Assembly (NCBI RefSeq): GCF_902499335.1
Contig: NZ_CABVQK010000005.1
Coordinates: forward strand, 248,001-312,000
Reading direction: 5' to 3'
DNA from: Burkholderia lata
GTDB taxonomy: Bacteria > Pseudomonadota > Gammaproteobacteria > Burkholderiales > Burkholderiaceae
Length of the DNA: 64,000 nucleotides
Notes under the pieces: model-generated
Seen by the model: only the letters and a program-made list of their open reading frames with translations
What the model was told of the DNA's origin: nothing
The model's database searches: none
Program-made: the position numbers and the translations under genes
Shown: positions 24,221 to 33,396 of the stretch, piece after piece
How the letters are laid out: each line of letters starts with the position of its first letter
Position numbering within the stretch: position 1 is the first letter of the stretch

Positions 24221-27200
24221 CATCCCCCACCATTGCCGATATCTACGAGCTCTCCCCGATGCAGGAGGGGATGCTCTTTCATGCCGTGCACGAGCCCGGC
24301 TCGAGAAGCAGCTTCAACCAGCTCAGTTGCCGGATCACCGGCAGCCTCGATCCCGCGCTGTTTCATGCCGCATGGCAGCAGCTCATCGATCGGCATCCGG
24401 TGATGCGCACGTCGTTCCATTGGGAGGAATTCGACAAGCCCATGCAGGTCGTGCACGCGCACGCCACGCTGCCGTGGGTGCAGGACGACTGGCTCGACCT
24501 GCAGGAACACGAACAGCGCACGCGGTGGCGCGCGCATCTCGAAAACGACCTGGCCGAGGGCTTCGCGCTCGATCGCGCGCCGCTCGTGCGCTGCCGCCTG
24601 GTGCGCGTCGCCGCCGACGCCTACCTGTTCAGCTGGAGCCACCATCACATCCTTGCCGACGGCTGGTGCCTGTCGCTCGTCATCGAGGAGATCTTCCAGG
24701 TGTATGGCGCGCTCGCGCGCGGCGTGCCGCCGGCGCTGCCGCCGGTGCGCCCCTATCGCGACTATATCCAGTGGCTGCAGCAGCACGAGCCGCAAGCCGC
24801 GCAGCAATACTGGACGCGCTATCTCGAAGGGTTCCGCTCGCCGACTCCGCTGCCCACGGCCGCGCGCGCGGACGCGGGCGAGCGCTTCGGCCAGGGCCTC
24901 GCGCAAGTGCAGGCCGACCTGTCGGCCGACCTGAGCGCACGCCTGCGGCAATTCGCGGCGCGCCATCACGTCACCCTCAATACCCTCGCGCAAGCGGCCT
25001 GGGCGCTCGTGCTGTCGCGTTACAGCGGGGAAACCGACGTGGTGTTCGGCGCCGTCGTGTCCGGGCGGGGCGCCAATCTGCCGGGGATCGAAACCATGCT
25101 CGGCCTGTTCATCAATACGGTGCCGGTGCGGGTGCGGGTTGACCCAAGGCAGCCGCTGGTGCCGTGGCTGAAGATGATCCAGGCGCGCGTGGCCGCCCGC
25201 GCGCCGTTCGAGCACACCCCGTTGCCCGACATTCAGCGCTGCAGCGAAGTGCCGCCGACGTCGCCGCTGTTCGAGAGCAACATCACGTTCATGAATTACC
25301 CGCTCGACGCGTCGCTGACGCATGGCGCGCACGGGCTGGCGGTCGACGAGGTGGCGCTCTACAACCGCGCCGACATTCCGCTCGAATTCGTGGTGACGGC
25401 GCGCGACGACTGGAAGATGGAACTGTCGTTCGACCCGCGGCGCTTCGATGAAGACACCATGCAGCGGATGCTGGGCCACGTGGCCGCGACACTCGACGCG
25501 TTCGCGGCCGATCCGAACCGGCTGCTCGGTCGCGTGCCGATCTTGCCCGAGGCCGAACGCCGGCAGTTGCTGGAGACCTTCAACGACACCGACGTGCCGT
25601 TCGACGCCGCGTTCACCGTGGTGCATCGCCTGGAGCAGGCCGCCGCGGACCACCCGGAGCGGCCCGCGGTCGAGTACCGGGATAGCGTCCTGAGCGCGGG
25701 CGAACTGAACGCGCGCGCCAACCGCATCGCGCACCGCCTGCTGGCCGCCGCCGAGCTGGGGCCGGACGCGCTGGTCGCGATCTGCATGCACCGGTCGGCG
25801 CATCTGATGGAGGCGATCCTTGCCGTCTGGAAATGCGGCGCCGCCTATATTCCGATCGACCCCGACTATCCGGTGGCCCGCATCCGCACCATTCTCGAGG
25901 ATTCCGGCGCCGCCCTCGTGCTGACCTGCGACGGTCTCCTGCCCCCGGAGCTGGCCGGGATCGCGCCGGTCGTGTCGCTCGACGCCGTCATCGGGATCGA
26001 CAACGACACCAATCCCGGCCGCCCCGTGTCGCCCGACAGCCTCGCCTACGTGATCTACACGTCTGGCTCCACCGGCAAGCCCAAAGGGGCGATGGTCGAG
26101 CACGCCGGCATGCTGAATCACATGCTCGCCGAGATCGACGAGTTTTCGATCTCGGCGTCGTCGGTGATCGCGCAAACCGCGCCGCATTGCTTCGATATTT
26201 CTGTGTGGCAATTTTTCACGGCGCCGCTCGTCGGCGGCAAGACCGTGATCGTCGACGACGAATGCATTCGCGATCCCGCGAGTTTCGTCGCGTACCTGGA
26301 AACCACCCGGATCGGCATCCTCGAACTGGTGCCGTCCTATCTGTCCGCGGTGCTCGACCGCGCGTCGGAACAGCCGGCGCTGATGCGGCACCTGCGGCAC
26401 CTGCTCGTCACTGGCGAGATGGTCAGCCCCGCCCTGGTGAAACGGTGGTTCGACGTGTTCCCGGACATCGCGCTGGTGAACGCGTACGGCCCGGCCGAAG
26501 CGTCCGACGACATCGCACAGCACCGCATGACGTGCGCGCCGGCCACGCCTTACGTACCGGTCGGCAAGCCGATCCGCAACGTGCGCCTCTACGTCGTCGA
26601 CCCGCAGATGAACCTGTGCCCGATCGGGATTCCCGGCGAGCTTTGCGTGTCCGGCGTCGCCGTCGGCCGCGGCTATCTGAACAACGAAGCCGCCACGCGG
26701 GAGGCTTTCATCGAGGATCCGTTCCATCCGGAGCGCGGTGTCCGCCTGTACCGCACCAGCGACATCGGCTGCTATCTGCCCGATGGAACGATCGTGCTCC
26801 ACGGCCGCAAGGACCACCAACTGAAGATCCGCGGCTACCGCATCGAGCTCGGGGAGATCGACAACGCGCTGGCCGCCATTCCGGAAATCCGCCAGGCGGC
26901 CGCGCTCGACTATCGCGACGAGGCCGGCCGCGCCGCGCTGTGCGCGTATGTCGCGTTCCGCGACGGCGCGTCGCTGAGCGACGCCCGGATTGCCGCCGCG
27001 TTGTCCGCCACGCTGCCGGAGTACATGGTGCCCGGCATCTACGTGGTGCTCGACGCGCTGCCGCTGAGCGGCAACGGCAAGATCGACCGCAAGGCGCTGC
27101 CGCCGCTGGACCGCTCGCGACACTCCGCCACGGCACACGCGCCGACGCCGCCCCGCACGCCCACCGAGACGCTGCTGTGCCGCATCTGGGGCGAAGCGCT

Positions 27201-30200
27201 GGGCATTCCGTCACCCAGCATCCACGACAACATCTTCGCGCTGGGCGGCGATTCGATTCTCAGCATGCGCATCGTGTCGCTGGCCGCGAAGGCGGGCCTG
27301 AAGATCACGACCCGGCTCATCTTCCAGCATCCGACGGTGGCTGAACTCGCCGCCGTGGCGACGCGCGGCACGGTCGGCGCGGCGGAGTTCGTCGCGTCGT
27401 CCGGCCCGCTGCCGCTGACGCCCATCCAGAAGCGCTTCTTCGCGCAGCGCAAGGACGACCCGGACCAGTACAACCAGGCGGTCCTGCTCGACGTGCCGGC
27501 GGATGTCGATCCGGTCTTGCTGCGCCAGGCGCTGCGGCACGCGGTCAAATGGCATGACGCGCTGCGGCTGCGCTTTCGCGCGGACGCGTCCGCCTGGAGC
27601 CAGGAAGTCGTCGACGATCCGGAGGTCCCCGTCGTCGTGTCCGACATTGCGCGCGACCAGCTCGCGCAGTACGTCGCGCAGTCGCATGCGAGCCTGAATC
27701 TCGCGGACGGCCCCGTCGTGCGCGCGGACCTGTTCCGCGTCGACGAAGGCCGTTCGCTCCGCCTGCTGCTGGTCGCCCATCATCTGGTCGTCGACGGCGT
27801 GTCGTGGGGCGCGCTGCTCGAAACCGTGTACGACGCCTATACCCGCCTGCGCAACGGCAAGGCGCCCGAATTCGCGGGCGGCAGCGCGACATGGACCGCA
27901 TGGACCCGGGCAATCTCGAACTGGGCCGGCTCCGGCGCCGCCGACGCCGACATCGCCCATTGGCAGGCCCTCGCACGTTCGGCCCTGCCCGGCCTGCCGC
28001 TCGATCGCGATGCGTCCGCCGATGCCAATACCGTGTCGTCCGCCGAAACGATCGTGGTCGAGCTCGGCGAAGCCGCCACGACGGCCTTGCTGGGCGCCGC
28101 GCCCCGCGCGTACGACGCGCAGATCAACGACGTGCTGCTTGCCGCGCTTGCGCGTGCCGTCAGCGACTGGAGCGGATGTGCCGACGTCCTGCTGGATCTC
28201 GAAGCGCACGGGCGCGAGGAACTGATCGACGCGCTCGACATCTCGCGCACGGTGGGCTGGTTCACGTCCGTTTTCCCGGTCGTGCTGACGGTCGATGCCG
28301 GTTCGCACGATCCGGCTCGCCTGGTTGCGTCGGTCAAGGCGCGACTGCGCGCCGTGCCGAGCGCGGGCATCAGCTACGGCCTGCTGCAAGACCGGCTCGC
28401 CGGCCCGGCTCCGCAGCCGCGGCTGCTGTTCAACTACCTGGGCCAGACCGACCAGCTGTTCACCGCCGCACGCGACTGGAAACAGGCCGCGGAGCCCAGC
28501 GGAGACGGCCGCAATGCGAACCAGCTGCGCGAGCACCTGCTCGACATCAACGCCTACGTGACCGGCAACCGCCTGCACGTTGCGTGGGAGTTCAGCCGGG
28601 CCTGCCACGACACGGACACCATCCAGCGCGTCGCGCAAGCGTACATCGCGGCGCTCGAAACCCTGGTCGCCGGCCATGCCGTCGAGTCCGCATCGTCCCG
28701 GCCCGCGACCGGCTTGCCGCAGGCGCCGGCCTCGGTGATGCCGGACGCGATCGCCGACGTCTACGCGCTGACGCCGACCCAGCAGGGCATGCTGTTCCAC
28801 AGCCTGTACGAACCCGCGTCGGATGCGTACTTCAGCAGCCTGAATTTCGGTATCGACGGCGCGCTCGACATCGAACGGTTCCGCCGCGCGTGGGATACCG
28901 TGGCGCACCGGCACGACATCCTGCGCACCTCGTTTCACTGGGAAGACATCGAAAGCCCCGTGCAGGTCGTGCATCGCCGTATCGACTTGCCGTGGCACGA
29001 CGAGGATCTGCGCGCGGCGTCCGCCGTGGAGGCCGAACAGCGCTGGGAAGCCTACGTGGCGCAAGACCGGGCGCGCGGCTTCGACTTTACCCGCGCGCCG
29101 CTGATGCGGCTCGCGCTGTTCCGCGTGGGCGAGCATGCATGGCGCTTCCATTGGAGCCATCACCACATCCTGCTCGACGGGTGGAGCTCCGCCCGGCTCC
29201 TGAGCGAAGTGGCCGCCGCCTATCAGGCGCCGCCGGCCGCAGGCGCTCCGGAGCGGGACGCGCCGCCCGCCTTCGCCGGTTACGTGCGCTGGCTGGCGCG
29301 CCAGGACGCCGCCGCGGCGGAACGTTTCTGGAAGACGAAGCTGGCGGATTTCCCGGCGACGACGCCGCTCGTGCTGGGCCGCCCCGAACTCGACGGCACG
29401 GCCGCGCCGGGCGCCTACGTGGAAGAGCCGCTGCTGCTCTCCGAAAGCGACACGCAACGGCTGGTCGCCTTCGCGCAAGCCAGCCGCCTCACCCTGAACA
29501 CGCTCGCGCAGGGCGCGTGGGCGCAGTTGCTGAGCCGCTATAGCGGCGAATCGGACGTCGTGTTCGGCACGATCGTTTCCGGTCGTCCGGCATCGCTGCC
29601 GGCGTCGGACGAGATGGTCGGGCTGTTCATCAACACGCTGCCGGTGCGGGTCCGCATCGACGCGCGCCCGACGTCCGCGTGGCTGGCGCAATTGCAGATG
29701 GATCTCGCGCAGCAGGAGGAATATGCGCACTATCCGCTGGCCGACATCCAGAAATTCGCCGGCCTGCCGCCCGGCGTGCCGCTCTTCGAAAGCCTGCTCA
29801 TCTTCCAGAACTATCCGGTCGAGGAAGCGCTGGCCGATGCACTGCCCGGCCTGCGGATCGGCGCATTCCAGGTGTCCGATCCGAACAATTACCCGCTGAC
29901 GCTGGTCGTGACGCCGGGCAAGCGCCTGTCGCTGCAGGTGCTGTACGACGACGGCCGGTTCGATCGCGAAACGATCATCCGCCTGCTGCGCCATGTCGAG
30001 ACCCTGCTCACCGGCCTGGCCGGCGCGGAAGATCGCCCGAACCGCAGCGTTCCGCTTCTCGCTGCCGCCGAGCGGGACGCCATCCTGCTCGACTGGAACG
30101 AACCGTTCGCGCCGGTTCCGTCCGACCGGACGCTGCCCGAACTGATCGAGGCCGTCGCCGCCGCGCACCCGGAGCGCATCGCGGTGCGCTGCGGCACGGA

Positions 30201-33200
30201 GGTTCGCACCTATCGGGACCTCGTCGAAGGCGCCAGCCGGATCGCCGCGCATCTTCTGCAAACGGCCCCGCTGCAGCCGGACGACCGGATCGCCGTCTGG
30301 ATGCCGCGCTCGCCGCTGATGCTGGAAACGATCCTGGCGATCTGGAAGTGCGGCGGGGCATATGTTCCGGTCGATCCGGCCTATCCGGCCCAGCGAGTCG
30401 AGACCCTCCTGACGCTGGCCCGGCCGGCCGTCATCGTCGGCACGGACTGCCAGCCGCCGCCGGCGCTGGCGTCGATCCCACTGGTCGATCCCGCCCGCCT
30501 GCCCGCCCATCGCGACGCCGAAGCGCCGACGCCGCGCTGCCGGCCCGCGGACCTCGCCTACGTGATCTTCACGTCGGGTTCGACCGGCCAACCGAAGGGC
30601 GCGATGGTCGAACATCGCGGCATGCTCAATCACGTGCTCGCGATGGCGCGCAGGGTCGGGCTCGGCGCGCAGAGCGCGGTCGCGCAGACCGCTTCGCACT
30701 GCTCCGATATTTCGGTCTGGCAGTGCTTCGCGGCGCTGGCGTCGGGCGGCACGACGGTGATCTATCCCGATGCCGTGATCCTCGAGCCCGCGCGCCTGAT
30801 CGACAGCCTGCACCGCGACCGCATCACGGCGATGCAATTCGTGCCGTCCTATCTGGCGACCTTTCTCGGCGAACTGGAACGGCATGCGGCACCGGCCTTC
30901 CCGCACCTCGACACGCTGCTGACGATCGGCGAAACGCTGCAGCCCGCCACCGCGCAAGCCTGGTTCCGCCTGAATCCGGCGGTCCGGCTCATCAACGCGT
31001 ATGGTCCGACCGAAGCGTCGGACTCCGTCGCGCACTACAGCATGGGGAGCGCGCCGGATCTGCCGGCGATTCCGATCGGCCGGCCGATCGAGAACCTGCG
31101 CCTCTACGTCGTGGACGCCGACATGAATCCGTGCCCACCCGGCGTCAAGGGCGAGATCTGCATCGGCGGCGTCGGCGTCGGGCGCGGCTACCTGTTCGAC
31201 GAAGCACGCACCCGGGCGGTGTTCCGCGACGATCCGTTCAGTCCGGAACCGGGCGCGCGCCTGTATCGCACCGGCGATATCGGCTGCTTCGGGGCGGACG
31301 GCAATCTCCACTTCTTCGGCCGCCGCGACTTCCAGGTCAAGATCCGCGGATATCGCATCGAGCTTGGGGAAATCGAAGCCGCGCTGACCGGTCTCGTGGG
31401 CATCTCCAACGCCGTCGTGGTCGCCCGCGAGACGCCGGATTCGGAAATGTCCCTGTGCGGCTACGCGTCGGGAACCGGCTGGACGCCCCAACGCGTGCGC
31501 GACGCACTGCGCGACAAGCTGCCGGCGCATATGGTGCCCGACACCGTGATGCTGCTGCCGGCGCTACCGGTCATGCCGAACGGCAAGATCAACCGCGCCG
31601 CGCTGCCGCGCCCGGATGCCGCATCGTTGCCCGACGGCGTGCCGGCCGAACCGCGGACGCCGGTCGAAGCGGCGCTGCTGCGCATCTTCGCCGAGGTGCT
31701 CGGCCGCCGGCCGAACGGCGTCGACGACGATTTCTTCGAGCATGGCGGCCAAAGCCTCAAGGCGATCCAGATGGTCAGCCGGATCCGGCGCGAACTGAAA
31801 CTGGAAGTCGCGGTGGCCGACATCTTCCATGCGCCGACGCCGCGCGCGCTCGCGCGGAAGCTGGCTGCCATGCCCGCCGGCGGCGCTGCCGCCGACGACG
31901 ATGCGCTCATCCCGGCGCTGGCCGTGCAATCGTCCTACGCGGTGTCTCGCGCACAGAAGCGGATCTGGCTCGCCAGCCGCAGCGCGGATCCGTCCACGTA
32001 CAACATGGCAGGCGCGCTGCAGCTGGACGGCGCCGTCGACACGGCGCGTCTCGTCCGTGCGTTCGACACGCTGGTCGATCGCCACGAGAGCCTGCGCACC
32101 GTGTTCGCGATGATCGAAGGCGACTTGCGGCAACGCATCCTCAGCCGCGAAGCATCCGGCTTCCGGGTCGAGCAGCGGGATCTCGCCGACGATGCCGGGC
32201 CGCAGGCGATCGATGCGCTGATTCGCGCGGAAAGCGAGCAGCCGTTCGATCTCGCGTCGGGGCCGCTCTTTCGCGTCAAGCTGGTGCGGCTCTCGCCGGC
32301 GAAGCATCTGTTGCTGCTGAACATGCACCACGTGATATCGGATGCGTGGTCGATCCGCGTGCTGACCGACGACCTGCATGCGCTGTATGCGGGACGCGAC
32401 CTGCCGCCGCTGTCGATCCAGTATCGCGACTACGCCGCGTGGCACAACGCGAGCCTCGCCGGTCCGCGCGCCGCCGCGCATCGCGCGTACTGGCTCGAGC
32501 AACTGGCGGCGCCGCTGCCCCGCCTGCAACTGGCATCGGACTTCCCGCGTCCCGAGCGGCTCGGTCATGCCGGGCAGACGCTCGAAGTCGAACTGCCGGA
32601 GCCGCAGGCGGCGGAACTCGCGACGCTGGCCCGCGCTCACCATACGTCGCTCCATGCGGTGCTCCTGGCGTCGTTCTGCGTGCTGATGCACCGCTACACG
32701 GGGCGTGAGGACATCGTCATTGGCAGCGTGTCGGCCGGGCGCGACAGCGAGCAGCTCGAAGCGCAGATCGGCGTGTACCTCAACACCGTCGTGCTGCGCG
32801 TCCCGGTGCGGAAATCCGCGACCGTCGCGGAGGTGATCGACGGTGTGGCGAAAGCCTCCACGGAAGCGCTGGAGCATGCGTCCTATCCGTTCGACGAGTT
32901 GCTGGAAGACCTGAAGATTCGCACCCCGGCGGGCCATTTTCCGATCTTCGACATCCAGGCGAACCACGTTTCGATGCCGGCGCCGCAGCCCGGTCTTCGC
33001 ATCACGGACCTTTCGCAGACCGACACGACAGCCAAGTTCGACCTGTCCTTCCAGGTCGTGGAAAGCGAAGGCAGGCACCTGATCCAGTTCATCTACAACA
33101 CCCACCTGTTCCGCCCGTCGACCATCGCCGCGATGCGCGATCGACTGCTCGCGATCCACGACGTCTTCCGCCGCGATCCGGCCACGCCGGTCGATCGCAT

Positions 33201-33309
33201 CCCGCTCTCCGGCGATGCGCCCGCCGCCGGCCCACGGGTCCGGGTCGGCCTGCGCCTGAAGCGCGCGCCCGAGGTCACGGCCGACGACGCGCTCGAGGAG
33301 AAGACCTGA
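24217..33309 (+). CDS. ocfE: NRPS: C - A(Dab) - PCP - E - C - A(Gly?) - PCP - C
   Basis: The protein is 3030 aa, with GTG start at 24217 overlapping the previous stop (GTGA) and AAGGA at 24205-24209. Domains (aa): C1 5-440, D-C-L type (LSPMQEGMLFHAV, HHHILADG); A1 470-960; PCP1 985-1045 (GGDS); E 1062-1495 (HHLVVDG); C2 1508-1948, D-C-L type (HHHILLDG); A2 1972-2462; PCP2 2482-2549, with GGQS instead of GGDS but the phosphopantetheine Ser kept; terminal C3 2570-3000, with HHVISDA. A1 reads about D-I-W-E-L-T-A-D-D-K. The acidic E fits a basic side chain and resembles 2,4-diaminobutyrate codes of pseudomonad lipopeptides. A2 reads about D-I-W-Q-L-I-A-D-S-K, which I cannot assign alone; glycine is inferred from its place after Dab. 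The 5' operon genes that would make Dab are not in the window. Confidence 0.9.
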   Translation: MTSPTIADIYELSPMQEGMLFHAVHEPGSRSSFNQLSCRITGSLDPALFHAAWQQLIDRHPVMRTSFHWEEFDKPMQVVHAHATLPWVQDDWLDLQEHEQRTRWRAHLENDLAEGFALDRAPLVRCRLVRVAADAYLFSWSHHHILADGWCLSLVIEEIFQVYGALARGVPPALPPVRPYRDYIQWLQQHEPQAAQQYWTRYLEGFRSPTPLPTAARADAGERFGQGLAQVQADLSADLSARLRQFAARHHVTLNTLAQAAWALVLSRYSGETDVVFGAVVSGRGANLPGIETMLGLFINTVPVRVRVDPRQPLVPWLKMIQARVAARAPFEHTPLPDIQRCSEVPPTSPLFESNITFMNYPLDASLTHGAHGLAVDEVALYNRADIPLEFVVTARDDWKMELSFDPRRFDEDTMQRMLGHVAATLDAFAADPNRLLGRVPILPEAERRQLLETFNDTDVPFDAAFTVVHRLEQAAADHPERPAVEYRDSVLSAGELNARANRIAHRLLAAAELGPDALVAICMHRSAHLMEAILAVWKCGAAYIPIDPDYPVARIRTILEDSGAALVLTCDGLLPPELAGIAPVVSLDAVIGIDNDTNPGRPVSPDSLAYVIYTSGSTGKPKGAMVEHAGMLNHMLAEIDEFSISASSVIAQTAPHCFDISVWQFFTAPLVGGKTVIVDDECIRDPASFVAYLETTRIGILELVPSYLSAVLDRASEQPALMRHLRHLLVTGEMVSPALVKRWFDVFPDIALVNAYGPAEASDDIAQHRMTCAPATPYVPVGKPIRNVRLYVVDPQMNLCPIGIPGELCVSGVAVGRGYLNNEAATREAFIEDPFHPERGVRLYRTSDIGCYLPDGTIVLHGRKDHQLKIRGYRIELGEIDNALAAIPEIRQAAALDYRDEAGRAALCAYVAFRDGASLSDARIAAALSATLPEYMVPGIYVVLDALPLSGNGKIDRKALPPLDRSRHSATAHAPTPPRTPTETLLCRIWGEALGIPSPSIHDNIFALGGDSILSMRIVSLAAKAGLKITTRLIFQHPTVAELAAVATRGTVGAAEFVASSGPLPLTPIQKRFFAQRKDDPDQYNQAVLLDVPADVDPVLLRQALRHAVKWHDALRLRFRADASAWSQEVVDDPEVPVVVSDIARDQLAQYVAQSHASLNLADGPVVRADLFRVDEGRSLRLLLVAHHLVVDGVSWGALLETVYDAYTRLRNGKAPEFAGGSATWTAWTRAISNWAGSGAADADIAHWQALARSALPGLPLDRDASADANTVSSAETIVVELGEAATTALLGAAPRAYDAQINDVLLAALARAVSDWSGCADVLLDLEAHGREELIDALDISRTVGWFTSVFPVVLTVDAGSHDPARLVASVKARLRAVPSAGISYGLLQDRLAGPAPQPRLLFNYLGQTDQLFTAARDWKQAAEPSGDGRNANQLREHLLDINAYVTGNRLHVAWEFSRACHDTDTIQRVAQAYIAALETLVAGHAVESASSRPATGLPQAPASVMPDAIADVYALTPTQQGMLFHSLYEPASDAYFSSLNFGIDGALDIERFRRAWDTVAHRHDILRTSFHWEDIESPVQVVHRRIDLPWHDEDLRAASAVEAEQRWEAYVAQDRARGFDFTRAPLMRLALFRVGEHAWRFHWSHHHILLDGWSSARLLSEVAAAYQAPPAAGAPERDAPPAFAGYVRWLARQDAAAAERFWKTKLADFPATTPLVLGRPELDGTAAPGAYVEEPLLLSESDTQRLVAFAQASRLTLNTLAQGAWAQLLSRYSGESDVVFGTIVSGRPASLPASDEMVGLFINTLPVRVRIDARPTSAWLAQLQMDLAQQEEYAHYPLADIQKFAGLPPGVPLFESLLIFQNYPVEEALADALPGLRIGAFQVSDPNNYPLTLVVTPGKRLSLQVLYDDGRFDRETIIRLLRHVETLLTGLAGAEDRPNRSVPLLAAAERDAILLDWNEPFAPVPSDRTLPELIEAVAAAHPERIAVRCGTEVRTYRDLVEGASRIAAHLLQTAPLQPDDRIAVWMPRSPLMLETILAIWKCGGAYVPVDPAYPAQRVETLLTLARPAVIVGTDCQPPPALASIPLVDPARLPAHRDAEAPTPRCRPADLAYVIFTSGSTGQPKGAMVEHRGMLNHVLAMARRVGLGAQSAVAQTASHCSDISVWQCFAALASGGTTVIYPDAVILEPARLIDSLHRDRITAMQFVPSYLATFLGELERHAAPAFPHLDTLLTIGETLQPATAQAWFRLNPAVRLINAYGPTEASDSVAHYSMGSAPDLPAIPIGRPIENLRLYVVDADMNPCPPGVKGEICIGGVGVGRGYLFDEARTRAVFRDDPFSPEPGARLYRTGDIGCFGADGNLHFFGRRDFQVKIRGYRIELGEIEAALTGLVGISNAVVVARETPDSEMSLCGYASGTGWTPQRVRDALRDKLPAHMVPDTVMLLPALPVMPNGKINRAALPRPDAASLPDGVPAEPRTPVEAALLRIFAEVLGRRPNGVDDDFFEHGGQSLKAIQMVSRIRRELKLEVAVADIFHAPTPRALARKLAAMPAGGAAADDDALIPALAVQSSYAVSRAQKRIWLASRSADPSTYNMAGALQLDGAVDTARLVRAFDTLVDRHESLRTVFAMIEGDLRQRILSREASGFRVEQRDLADDAGPQAIDALIRAESEQPFDLASGPLFRVKLVRLSPAKHLLLLNMHHVISDAWSIRVLTDDLHALYAGRDLPPLSIQYRDYAAWHNASLAGPRAAAHRAYWLEQLAAPLPRLQLASDFPRPERLGHAGQTLEVELPEPQAAELATLARAHHTSLHAVLLASFCVLMHRYTGREDIVIGSVSAGRDSEQLEAQIGVYLNTVVLRVPVRKSATVAEVIDGVAKASTEALEHASYPFDELLEDLKIRTPAGHFPIFDIQANHVSMPAPQPGLRITDLSQTDTTAKFDLSFQVVESEGRHLIQFIYNTHLFRPSTIAAMRDRLLAIHDVFRRDPATPVDRIPLSGDAPAAGPRVRVGLRLKRAPEVTADDALEEKT

Positions 33310-33327
33310 TGCGGGCCGGCCGGGGTT

Positions 33328-33357
33328 CGAGCAGCGGGCGCCGTGCGCGCTGCTTCG
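33328..33357 (+). terminator. Hairpin in the ocfE-ocfD gap (possible attenuator)
   Basis: The 87-bp gap between two NRPS genes is the only sizeable one in the synthetase run. It contains a stem: agcagcg (33330-33336) pairs with cgctgct (33348-33354), extended by a CG pair with one bulge, and followed by gggttgttt. It could tune downstream expression or be incidental; no strong U-tract is present. Confidence 0.3.
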
Positions 33358-33396
33358 GGTTGTTTCAGGTGAACAAAACGTCTCAAGGAGTTTTCT

